Part shown: piece by piece, positions 33,431 through 45,300 of the stretch | How the letters are laid out: each line of letters opens with the position of its first letter | Position numbering within the stretch: the first letter of the stretch is position 1 | Assembly: GCA_027924585.1 (NCBI GenBank) | Contig: BSBM01000092.1 | Location: 4,750,001-4,814,000 of the forward strand | Source of the DNA: Larix kaempferi | Lineage: Eukaryota; Streptophyta; Pinopsida; Pinales; Pinaceae | DNA length: 64,000 bases | Direction: 5' to 3' | Program-made: the position numbers and the translations under genes | The notes under the pieces: generated by a model | What the model was told of the DNA's origin: nothing | The model's input: only the letters and a program-made list of their open reading frames with translations | The model's database searches: none

Positions 33431-34154
33431 TGTTAACACCTAAAAAGTGCTCACTAGCTCATTTCCTTATTCACATGACCCATTTGTCCACTTTTCCACC
33501 ATCTGAGCCTCTAAAGCCAACAAAATGTCACCAAAAGACCTTAGTACACCCCTTTTCCCACTCAAAAAGATTATTTTTTTCCTAAAAAAGCATAAAAAAC
33601 CCTCAAAAAGGGTCCAAAATTCCCAAAAATATTAAAAAGGGAATAAAAATATTAATTTTATTCAAAAAAGAAAAAAGGAGGGAAAAGTACCTAAACCATG
33701 TTGGTCAATACCATTGGTTTCCACAAAACCACAAATGGTATTCTCCACCACCAAAACCTATAAAAAGGTGGTAGGGGCTCCTCATTTCACATCCATCCAT
33801 CTTCCTATCCTCATGCTGCCAAAATCTCCCTTGAGATTTTGGCCATTGTAGCAACCTTGGAGAAAGGACCCTTTGGAGTTTGGAGCTGCTCACCCTTGGA
33901 GCTTCTCAACTATCTTCATCACTTGGAGGTATTGTTATTGCAAGCACTTGCTTGCCCCCATTTTCAATACAAATTTATTTTCTTTATTTCTTGTTCTTGT
34001 TTTTTAATTCAAAAGTTTATTATGATATGCACATGCTAGTTTAGTTTAGTTTTAGATTTAGATTTAATTTATTGTTTTTGCTTAATATTGAAACTGCTGC
34101 TACTAGTTAGCAGGTGCCCATAACACTAAGCTTGGTTGCAAAACCAAGCCAACA
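33431..34154 (+). repeat. 3' LTR of the Tat-like element
   Basis: Starts TGTTAACACC, ends AAGCCAACA, followed by TSD gtggt. TATA box at about 33759. Confidence 0.93.
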
Positions 34155-36742
34155 GTGGTTGTGATTCGTAAACCAATCCTGTGATTGTTATAAAATTTGC
34201 AGTGTCTGGTTTCGTTGCTGCTTTCATTGTGCTTACCAGTGTGGTGTGCTTATGGTTCAGCGTTCCAACTCAACGGTAAGTTCCCACAATGCAAGTTTTT
34301 CTTCCTTTCCAGTGCTATATTTTTTTTTATTTAATAAAGTTTCTCTGAGTTTGTAACCCTTCGAGCCATGTTGGGCAGGTACCCAACATGTAGGATGAAA
34401 GCAAGGTTTTGGGAGTGGGATGTGATACATCCAAAACCTAGTAAGTTCTGGGTGTTGTCGAAACCCCGTGGGTGCCCTTTTTTTTCAAGTTTTGATGGTG
34501 ACTGTAAAATGCCAAGGGTTAGAGTTATAGGACCTTAATCCGACGATGGCTTTCAAGTTTTTCAACTTTAAACGAAGATAGTCTGTACAGGGTAGTCTTT
34601 GGTTGTTTGAGTTGTCACTCGGCTCTACTGCTTGTTAAGGGTATGCATTTAAGTGGCTTGTTGCTCCACAGATTCATTTTAATGTTGTGCTTTTGCCAAG
34701 GGTTAAACCCTATGGATTGTTGTACCACCATTTATCGTGTGGTTGAAATGTTGTGAACAGTGGTTGAGCAAAGATGTAGGTAACTTCCAAGGACATTCGC
34801 CGTATTTTTAGGTTGGAATGATAGCTATGGAACATTTTAATTGAAGTTTTGAAAAAGATAGCAAGCCACCGTGTTCTATGATTTTTACAATAGTGCCCTA
34901 AATGTTTCCGTTGTTTTGTTTTCGGGTTTGCATGTCTGAGAATTAATGGAATTCGGGTACTCGTAATGTTGGCGATGGTTGAGTCACCCTGTTTTTTTTT
35001 TTGCTTAAAAGAATGAAAACCCTTCTGTGATGCGATCATGCTGTTATTTGAGAATCGAGCCCAAACCTGGGTTTCGGCTTGTTCATAATTGTTTGATGTT
35101 AATATTTTTTTTTTTTATGCTACGGTTGTAAGTTTTTGGGTGGCAACAAAGTGGCAATCGTGCCGTCAGCTCTGTGACATTTCTTGATAGCTAAAACATT
35201 AGTTGTAATCTCAGGTCGATGCATAGAGCATGGTTTTATTTATTAGGGGGAAAGTATGACAGGGTTTAGGATACCGCACTCCCTAGGGTTTTGATCGAGG
35301 AATCATATGAATGCTTAAATCATATTTTTAAACATACTTTGCTTCTGGTTCGAAGAAAGAAGATAGGGGACAAATGTATACATTCTGGGAAGTAAATAGG
35401 AGAGGAATAATTATGAAGTGTTTTGCATGCAGATACTGTAATTTATTCGTAAATGCCTCAAGATGCATACTTATTCTTTACAGCTTAGAAGAAAACCTAG
35501 AGAAGAAGAAAATAATAACTGTTTGATGCAAAAGGATTTTCTTGCGAGTGTTAAATAAGTTCATGGAAACTTGATGTGGAAACAAAATAGGTGCATAATC
35601 ATAGCTCTTTCATACCGTTAATGAAGTATTTCTGCTTTGTGTTCAAGAATGAAATAATATGTGAATAGTTATGTGTAGAGATTTAATTTGCAGCTGCTAA
35701 ACTATCTAGAAAATGAAATGCCTGGGGAATATAGATTTGTGCATTTATGTCTCTTTGGGTTAAGAAATAGATGAATGTTATGTTTGACCTAAATGAACAG
35801 ATTTAATGCTACCTCTCTGTACTGGAGTACGATGCAGCCTCAAGCATGGGGAAAAATGCAGAGGAGTCATTTTATCAGTTAAGCAATTAAAATTAAATCA
35901 GAATTTTAAACATTTTACTGCTACTGATCATTAATAATATTTCTAAACCAATTACTGAAGGAAATCACGCAACTGGAAAACACAGAAAAATGTAGAACCT
36001 GAGTATGGTAGGAGAAAAAAATCACCCAAGTAGCCTGTTCCACCCAACCTGCACCCAAATAGCCAAGATGCCTGCCTTAGGACCCCCGATCCTGTTCACT
36101 GATCCACCAGGAGGAAGAAACTTCAGAAGCTTAGGACCTCCACTTGCAGCAGTAAGAAATTTATCCAGCCTTACAGCCTTAGCAGTCAATGGGACATGCA
36201 CCAACACCTATGGTTTTGTCCTTCTCAGAGTATTTTGCAGAATTATACTTGCACTCTCCACAACCTCCCTATTCGAATCTCTCAGTCATCACCTGATGCA
36301 CATGAGGAAATGTTTCTGCAGAAAACATTCTAAGAGCTCCCTGCTCAATTCGAATTGCCTTAAATAGGCTGCCTATGCCTTTTGTAATTAACTGGTCATT
36401 AGTGAGCTACCTGCTCACCTCTCTCCACTTGTAGAGGGAATGCCACAAATTTAGGGGAGTTGTCCCATACCAACAGCTAATGGTGGAGTGCAAATGCTGC
36501 CATCTGTCCCATGTCTTCTTTCAGCCTCCATTCCTCCCAGTGGGCTAGTGAACACTCTTGTAACATATTTCTTGAGTGTTTTTCTCCTATTTTCATTTAT
36601 TAAATAATAATAATGAGTCATTACAGTCATCTTTGACCAAATTGGTCATTAAATACAAAACTTTGTAATTATAATTTAACACAAAGTATTTTGCAAAATA
36701 AATAATATAAAATAAATATCCTCAAAATTTGGGTAGGTGACA

Positions 36743-38198
36743 TACATCCACTAACTCTGATGAGTCATCCATTAACAACTTCAAGTTGGAATCCATGGGA
36801 GTGGCCATCGCTTTACGTTCCAACATATCAAATCTTTTTAAGATTTCCACAACATACTTTCCCTGGTTGAGAAAGATTCTTTCTAGGCCTTGCCATACTT
36901 CCAGACCTAGGAAGTAGTGCATCAATCCGAGATCTTTCATCTCAAACTCTGTTGAAAGTTTCTTCTTGCATTCGATAATCTGTTTCTCATTCCCAGTTAG
37001 AAATAGATCATCCACATACAACAACAATATGACAGGTTCATCATCCATAACTTTGAGATAAAGGTTAGGATCAACTTTACTCTTGGTAAAACCCAAGCTT
37101 GTCACGAAACTGTCAATTCTTCCATACCAAGCTCTGGGAGCTTGCTTCAACCCATACAAAGCCTTCTTCAGTTTGCATACGTGGTTTCTTCTATCTTCAA
37201 CCTCAAATCCTTGTGGTTGTTCTATGTACACTTCTTCCTCAATCACACCATTCAGGAAAGCTGTCTTTACATCCATCTGATGTAATTTCCACTTCATCAT
37301 GGATGCAAGTGCTATGATGGTTCTAATGGAAGTGTACCTTGCAACTGGTGCAAATGTCTCTTCATAGTCAATTCCCTCTTTCTGAGAGAATCCTCTGGCT
37401 ACAAACCTTTCCTTGTATTTTTCAATGCTACCATCCGCAACATGCTTTATTTTGTATATCCATTTGGAGGATACCACACTTTTGTCTTTTGGTCTGGGAA
37501 CTATATCCCAAACATCATTCTTCATTATTGACTGGTACTCCTCAGTCATTGCCTCTACCCACTCTTTCTTATGAGAAGCCTCTTCATAACTAGTGGGTTC
37601 TTGATCTACAAGATCACACATCAAAGCCATATAGTTAGAAAATGAATTTGGTTTCTTGCTCACTCTGGTGGAGCCTTCAGGAGCTCCATACTTTTCTACT
37701 CCTAGTATAATATCTCTTTCCCATGCTGGATTTATCTTTCTTGATATGTTCATGGTAGGGGGTTCTTGAGGTTCTATAATGTCATGGTCTTCAGGTGTTA
37801 CATATTCAGAAATGGGTACAGTCTCTGCAGTTCTAGAAGGTGCATCTTCTTCATATACTTCTTCATACTGGCACTTCCTAGATCTCTTGAGAGCTGCTTC
37901 TTCATCAAATGTTACATCCCTACTTATTTCCATATGATGGGAACCTGGGATTTAAATTCTGAATGCTTTGGATGCTTCACAATATCCAACAAATATTCCC
38001 TTCTTCCCAAAAGGATCCAGCTTGGTCCTCTTTACTTTTGGAATGTGAATGTATACTGGGCATCCAAATATCTTGAGGTGACTTACCTCAGGTCTCTTTC
38101 CTATGAACACTTCTTCTGGGGTTTTGCAATCAAGAGCACTATGCGATAGTCTATTTTGCACATAGACTACTGTCCTAGCTGCTTCAGCCCATAGATAC
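36743..38198 (-). pseudogene. copia pol fragment: end of integrase and reverse transcriptase
   Basis: The minus strand resumes the integrase exactly where the chromovirus cut it (YLWAEAARTVVYVQNR). It runs through the integrase C-terminal part (PEEVFIGKRPEVSHLKIFGC) to one stop after SKAFRI, near 37950. The RT then reads openly for 403 codons from 37933: KWIYKIKHVADGSIEKYKER, ARGFSQKEGIDYEETFAPVA, MDVKTAFLNG, ALYGLKQAPRAWY and the catalytic YVDD (about 37018-37007). It ends at the solo-LTR insertion after SSELVDV. This is a textbook copia RT. The RNase H that should follow is at 15752-15061. Confidence 0.95.
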
Positions 38199-41100
38199 TG
38201 TCATAACCCGAAATTTCCGAAAAATTTAAAATTTTTTTATTTACAACAATAAATGTTAACTAGATAGTATTTCTGATTTTGTTTTTAAATTAACTAACTA
38301 ACATAATCTGTTGAAGACTCTGTCTTATTAAAACTTTGATTTTGGTGATTGTAATTAATGACTGTTTTGTTTTGAACCGCAAGGGAAGAGCTAGTCGTAG
38401 TTGACTGGCTTACTTAGCTTACGAGCTAATGCATATGTCGTCTTTTGTTTCTCAGGTGTGCCAGCGAAGTAAGGATCACCGTTGGTTGAACTTGGTGAGC
38501 ATCAATATTCCCTGTACTTACAACTTAAAAGATCGTCAAGATATTTCTTATGCAGATAGTATCCACATGTTCTGCGATAGATTACACTGTTCAGTTATAA
38601 TTATTGTTTTTATAAATATTATGTTATGTTACTGCTGTAACTAGCGATGGAACAATTGTTTGTATCATAAATTATCATCTGCGTAAGGCGACTTAGCCTC
38701 AAGTGACCTATTGTCATTTTAAATACCGGTGATTACTGTTTTGTTCACGTACTGACATTGCGAGTTGAGAAGGTGACGCTTCTAGCGTTGTTTCAACTTA
38801 TACTCCTATGCATCGAAGTCCAATGTCTACTTAGAGTTTAACATATGTTACCTGACTGCGTCTTGATTTTTTTACTACCCTTACAATGTGAACCTGTAGA
38901 TGATACTCTATTTCAACATATCAATAATAGAGGTTTATTATTCAAATTATTACTGTTATCATTAGTATTGGTAGCAATTCCGACGAGTGTGTATGATAGC
39001 AATTGTGTATAATGTCGGATAGACTTGGTAACATTTCCAGGGTTAAATATCAAGGTATTTTATTTAAGGTTAACTACCTTATTACTTAAATGGTCATGAG
39101 AATGTAGCATGCTCATAGCATTAGTCTATGATTTGGTTTTAATATAAATATATCATAAATTGATTGTGCAAAAATCTTGATATTCCCATACGTTGGCAAG
39201 CTTTGTATTCTATATAGTGTTTAGGTTGTATTGATCATAAACTTATGGTTTAAATTGACTATATCTCTTTTATATCGTTGTAGTGATTATGCATTCCAAA
39301 TGCTTGGAAATCTCGATGATTCATTTGCAAGGCATGCACTTTGTGCCAAATGATTATATATATCATTGTTATCTTGTATGTTGACTTATATATGTAATGA
39401 TTTGGGAAAATCGGTGTATAATGATTTGGTTGGCAATGGAACTATAGGGTCTCGACCCATGCTACGTTGATTTATTTGGATGCTACGTGGTTCACTCTCC
39501 TCCATGCAATTTGTGATATATAAGCGGATTTTGTAAACCCTACAGATTATTGTAGTCGCCTTCGGGCTCGGGTCCTAAGGATGAAACCCTCCCTGTATGA
39601 ATTTCGTATTGAAGCCCTGTAACAATATGCAGAGTGTGATGGTTATGGCCTCGGGGTTCCATTCTGTAGCAAGATAAGTCTTCGGCTCTAGTCATGGCGT
39701 TTGCTATGGTTTTCATTGTATCGTGGTCTTGTTGTTCCTTCTTTGTTTGAGTCTCTGCTGTTTACAAACCTTTACTGTACTGGTGCGGATATGAGATAGA
39801 GTTTCTCTATCGTCCTTAATGTTGTGAGAGGGTTGAAGCATTGGGTTTTGGGTGTGCTTATTGACGGGTTCAATTCCAGTGTAAGGGTTTCGGCTACAAG
39901 GATTGTCTGTCACGGCCGTCATTTGAAAAATTATGAGGGCGCTCTTTACTCCTTTAACCGACGAGGGTTCGAGGTTTCATTGCCTGCTTCCACCGGTGGC
40001 TTCCAGATTATCCACGGCTACAAATGTTCAGGTAATGAACAGCATTACTTTCATGATTTCTGTTTTTATAAGCAAGTGTAAGTTTCATATTATTTAAACT
40101 CTCGGCAATGAATGTATATTAATCATCCCTCTGCAATGAATGTGCAGGTCTCACAGCTTTGAAGGTGTACAGGGTTCTATATTCAACGCTCTCATCCGGG
40201 TAAGCCTGGTTATCCACGGCTGTCTCTTCCCTTGCTGGTTTAAGTGGTTAGAGTCGTGTCAAGGAGGAGACTCCTGTGTAGTGAGGTCGGTTGACGACTT
40301 GATGTTTATGGTTACAGTCATATGTATGGAGTTGTTTTGTTTAAAATTGAAAAGGGTTTTGAAACCCTGTTATGTGTATGGAGAGCCATTCACGGCCATG
40401 ACTACATGAGGCCAGGGTTTCGGCTATGGTTCCTATAATGGCTAGCATAGGATTCAAACCTTGCGGTATAAGATTTATATTGTTAATATATTACTGGCCT
40501 GATATAGCCGTGTTTCATCTTCGTGTCTTGTTAAAATATTACAATGCGTTTAAATGTAAAGATATCTGGGTTATTCGATACCTGCAATGTATGATGGCTC
40601 TGTTTAAAGAAACCCTACCATTTTCCTTCTGTGTTTTATTTTGATTTGAAGTGTTGAATAATGATAGTGGATGTTTCTCGACTGTGTCTGCAATAGTTGA
40701 ACGCAAAGGGTTATTCTGGCGAATTTGGGGGGTTTTGTTTCATGTTCAAAGCATACGTAGGGTATTGTGAACTCGATAACGACTGGGTATGAATTATAAT
40801 AATATTTGTTTTGATTCTTGTACAGTTGTTAAATGAAACTGTAGGTTGAATAATATATACACATAGAAATATGTGTAAACTTACTGTAGGTTATCGCTGC
40901 CATATAAGGCATTCTTTTCATTTGTTTTCCAGTCTGTCGATGGGATATTGTAAGGCTACGGCCAAGTAGGGTTTGGGAACTACTCCAAGGGAGATATTTG
41001 TACTGAATAATATTAATACTGTGTATAATTTAAGATGGTTTGTATTCAGCCAATGATGACTGTGTTAGTCGACAGTTTTTCTGTTGTATTAATATGTTTG

Positions 41101-42348
41101 TATTGTTTAAAAACCACTCTGTTATTTCTATTATATTGACATGGCTACTGTGTTCTAAGACTAGATAGCAAGCAAATAAAAATTCTACAGTTACTAGTGT
41201 CTGTGTTTGACTACTGTGTAAATGTTTAAGATTTTGTAAAAACTTGTAACAATGAAATATTGTTACAGTCACCTTTTTATTAATCGATAACTGTCAGACA
41301 TGTTCTGAGTATAAATAATATATTAAATGAGTTTTGTTTATCTATTAACCTGATATAGGAAAGACTTGTAACTTAAAGTTTACTAAAATATACAATACAT
41401 ATATATATACAGATAGGTTATTCTAGCATATGCATAAACACAGTATTTATTAACTGTAGCAGTGACAATTAGGTTCTGTATAAAATAATATACTCTATTT
41501 AAATAAAAACAGGAAAACTTCTAAAACATCTGCATTCTGAAATTTATACCAAAGGAAAGTACAGATAATGATTTCCTGAAGTTGAACACAATCAATACAT
41601 AGTTGTACTAGTTTATCTCATAGAAAAATAATTTAAACCAATCAACAGGGAGAGTGACAGAACCTGTAGATGGTAGACAATAACAGCAATGGGAGGCTGT
41701 TCCTCCCTACCAATTCCTGGAGAGTGCCCAGACAGCACTTCTCAGGACCCCCGAGCTTGCTCCGGTCTAACTGGCTGGAATCTAAGTACGGCCAATAATT
41801 CCCTCAGCCAAAACAGCTATACTGGAACCAAGTTACTGCAACTTCCTGCTCAAAACACTTCCTTACTGTTTCCCACTTCCTCAATGGGACTACTGAATAA
41901 CATTCATCTGAATGTATTCTCCCTCTAGAACAATTGCTGAACCCCCAGCTCAGTTCATTGAGTAGTATTTAAAAGATTGCCCAGGTCTTAGTTGGGCTAA
42001 CTGTCATTAATGAGCCACCTGCTCAGATTCCACTTTCTTGGGGAATCATGACCCCAAAATATAGGGAAGTTGCCACCTGCAACTCAGGAAGTGTTTGAGG
42101 ATGCTGCCACTTGTCTTTTGTCCTTCCACCTAATTCCATCCACCAGTTAGACCAGTAGCCTCTTTTAACAGCTCTCCCATGCTGTTGTCTCCATAATTTA
42201 TTTATTAATAATAATTATTCAGATTTTACATTCCATTTCTGGAGACTCTGCTGAGTCATCCCTTCCTACTTAGCATTAAATTTAACATAATGTTCTCAGG
42301 AATATTAAAAATAATTACATTATTTTAATAAAATTGGGGTATGTGACA
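38199..42348 (-). repeat. chromovirus 3' LTR (4150 bp)
   Basis: In plus orientation from TGTCATAACCCGAAATTTCC to TTGGGGTATGTGACA. The short ORFs at 38429, 39713, 39824, 40140, 40426 and 41030 recur at the same offsets in the other LTR and show no features of genes. Confidence 0.96.
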
Positions 42349-42363
42349 TACACACCCCCTTAA
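42349..42363 (-). other. polypurine tract of the chromovirus
   Basis: On the minus strand, aagggggtgtgta lies immediately before the 3' LTR. Confidence 0.8.
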
Positions 42364-42389
42364 AATGTAACATCGTCCTCGATGTTACT

Positions 42390-45300
42390 TTATTCTTCTT
42401 CTTCAGCTACCTGCTGGAATAGATGGGGATATGCTTCCCGCATCTTACTTTCCAGCTCCCAGGTAGATTCTTCAGGACTAAGGTGCTTCCATTGCACCTT
42501 CACTTGTCCAATTATCCGGTTCCGTAGAGTAATTTCCCTCCTCCCGAGGATACAATCCGGTTCTACCAGAACTTCCCCTTCTGGTTCTACCTGTACAATG
42601 TTCCAATCAATAACATGAGTAGCATCATGAACATACTTTTTCAAAACAGAGATATGAAAAACATTGTGTACTTTTAAATTTGGCGGTAATGCTAACTGAT
42701 AAGCAACTTGACCAATTCTAGCTAAAATTTCAAATGGACCACAGTAACGTGGTGCTAATTTTGCACAACTTCCTAATCTTAGGGAGCTTTTCTTTGGTCT
42801 TACCTTGATGAACACATGTTCACCTACTTGGAACTCTTTAGGAGTTCTTTTCAAGTCTGCTTGACTCTTTTGCCGATCCTGGGCAATCTTCAAGTTGCCC
42901 TGCACTTGTTTCACAATCTGTTCCATTTCTTTCAATAAATCAGGTCCTAACACTAATCTATCTACTGGATTACTCCAGGAGATAGGAGTGTTGCATTTTC
43001 GTCCATACAAAACCTCAAAAGGACTAAACTTAGCTGATGATTGATAGCTGTTATTGTATGCAAATTCAGCTAAGTGTAAATAATCCTCCCACTTACCTGG
43101 TTGATCTTTAACATACATCCTTAACAGATCTTCTAATATTTTATTAACTCGTTCTGTTTGTCCGTCCGTCTGAGGATGGAAAGAGGTGCTGAAATTCAAA
43201 GTGGTGTTTAATCCTTTGAACAAGGATCTCCAAAAATTTCCTGTGAATTTAGGATCCCTGTCTGATATAATGACTTTTGGAATACCGTGTAACCGAAAAA
43301 TCTGTTTTAGAAAGATATCTGCTATGTTTGCAGCCTTGTATGTGGTTTTAACAGGAATAAAATGTGCTGATTTACTTAATTTGTCTACCACTACCATAAT
43401 TGAATCATTCTGATGTTGGTTTTTGGGTAAACCCGTAATGAAATCCAGGCTGATTATTTCCCATTTCCAGCTAGGAATAGGTAAAGGTTGCAGCAATCCA
43501 GCTGGATGTTGATGTTCTGTTTTTACTTGTTGGCAGTCCAAACACTTAGCTAAATATTCAGCAGTTTCAGATTTCATGTTAGGCCAAAAATATTCTTTTC
43601 TCAGCATAGTGATAGTCTTTTGATAGCCAGGATGCCCGGAGTAAGGGGTTTTATGTATTTCGTCTAAAATTAACAGCTTAACTGTAGGTGCATTAGGGAT
43701 ATACAGCCTGTCCTTAAACAGCAAAAATCCGTTTTCGTTTAAACTATACCCTTTTATCAAACTTTCTGTGGGCTGTTCCTTGGCTGTAATTTGTAAGTGT
43801 TGATAATTTTCATCTAATTTTATCCCTTCAGCCAGCTGTTTATTTAAATCAGAGGTATAAGTGCTGCTAGCTGATATAAAATTCAGTTTTGCATTCCTGC
43901 TCAAGGCATCAGCCACCTTATTTTCCTTCCCTTTTATGTGTTGGATTTCAAAATCGTACTCACTTAGGAATGCCAGCCATCTGGCTTGTCTTGCATTTAG
44001 ATTTGGCTGGTCTAAAAGGTATTTCAGACCTTTATTATCTGTTAGTAAGGTGAATTTTCTGCCTATTAGGTGGTGTCGCCACATCTTTAAAGCATGAATT
44101 ACAGCAGCTAATTCTAGGTCATAAGTGGCATAATTCTTTTCATGGATTTTCAGCTTCCTAGATTCGTAGGCAATGACATGTCCTTCTTGAGTTAGCACTC
44201 CGCCTAAACCATCATTACAAGCGTCGGTGCAAACTATGAAGTCTTTATTTGGGTCCGCTATTCTAAGAATAGGTGCAGTTGTCAATAAGGTCTTAAGTTT
44301 CTTGAAACTTTCTTCACATTTCGCATTCCAATCAAACTTCTTTCCTTTCTTCTGCAAAGAAGTGATTGGATTGGCTATTTTTGAAAAGCCTTCAATAAAC
44401 CTCCGGTAGTAACCGGTAATTCCCATGAAAGATCTAATGTCCGTCACATCTTTAGGTACTGGCCATTCTTCAATCGCCCGAATCTTTTCGGGATCTACTG
44501 AAATCCCTTCCTTAGTGACTACATGTCCTAAGTACTGGATTTCATCTTTGAAGAAGTCACATTTACTAAATTTCGCAAAAAGTTGTTGTTCTCTCAGTTC
44601 TTGTAAAACGATATGTAAGTGTTCCTTATGCTCCTCCTCGCTCTTAGAATAGACTAAAATGTCGTCGATAAATACAACAACAAATTTATCTAAGTACTTG
44701 TGCATTATGTTGTTCATTAAGCACATGAAAACAGCTGGGGCATTCGTAAGTCCAAAGGGCATTACGACAAATTCGTAATGTCCGTATCTTGTTCTAAAGG
44801 CTGTTTTGAAAATGTCTTCTTCTTTAATTCTTACCTGATGATAACCCGATCTCAGATCGATCTTAGAGAATACCGTAGCGCCACGTAGTTGATCAAACAG
44901 ATCATCAATACGAGGTAACGGATACCTATTTTTGATCGTCATCTTGTTTAGTTGACGATAATCTATGCAAAGTCGCATAGTTCCGTCCTTCTTTTTAACG
45001 AAAATTACTGGTGCTCCCCAAGGGGATACGCTGGGTCGGATATAGTTCTTATCTATTAACTCCTTCAACTGAGTTTTCAACTCGTTAAGCTCCAAAATAT
45101 TCATACGGTACGGGGCTTTTGAACTGGGAACAGCACCTGGTACCAGCTCAATGGTAAAGTCAAGCTCTCTCTTGGGAGGCAATTCTGGGATTTCCTCAGG
45201 AAAAACGTCAATAAATTCATTGACGACAGGAATGTTCTCTACTGTTTTCTGGTTGTTCTCAGATTTATCGGTCTCGTCTGTAATAGTTACAGCATAGGTC

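Larger units (their letters stand above)
17411..34154 (+). mobile_element. Tat/Ogre-like Ty3/gypsy element, gag-protease only
   Basis: LTRs of 721 and 724 bp (17411-18131, 33431-34154) with TG...CA ends and TSD gtggt (17406-17410, 34155-34159). The PBS is of the TGGCGACTC class used by Tat/Ogre elements, and a PPT precedes the 3' LTR. Excluding a nested insertion (25266-32029) it is about 10 kb. It encodes a Gag-protease frame (19910-24295) but no RT, RNase H or integrase in either half, so it is non-autonomous. The leader and 3' region contain several tandem repeats and a stem-loop cluster. The LTRs differ by about 13 substitutions plus small indels by eye. Confidence 0.88.
15753..36742 (-). 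mobile_element. solo LTR of a long-LTR gypsy family (split by a nested element)
   Basis: Starts TGTAACACCCCGATAATTTC at 15753 and ends GGGTAGGTGACA at 36742, flanked by TSD tacat (15748-15752, 36743-36747). Removing the nested Tat-like element leaves about 4.24 kb with no internal coding region and no second LTR. It parallels the chromovirus LTR at 38199-42348: the same start style (TGTCATAACCCGAAATTT), shared gcttactta-gct and gtgcag/cag blocks near 16070-16130, gtcattagtgagctacctgctca-like sequence near 36396, and the same GGGTA(G/T)GTGACA end. It is therefore best read as a solo LTR of a related family. Orientation is by that homology. Small ORFs inside (for example 16629-16895) are not genes. 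Confidence 0.82.

Noticed and set aside
15753-36742. A complete LTR element with two LTRs
   Set aside because: After removing the nested insertion only one ~4.2-kb LTR-like unit remains, with no internal domain or second LTR, so a solo LTR fits better.
38429-41272. Set of short ORFs (71, 69, 85, 89, 72 and 80 codons) possibly forming small genes
   Set aside because: They recur at identical offsets in 47480-50323 because both are copies of one LTR. No motif or codon signal supports coding.
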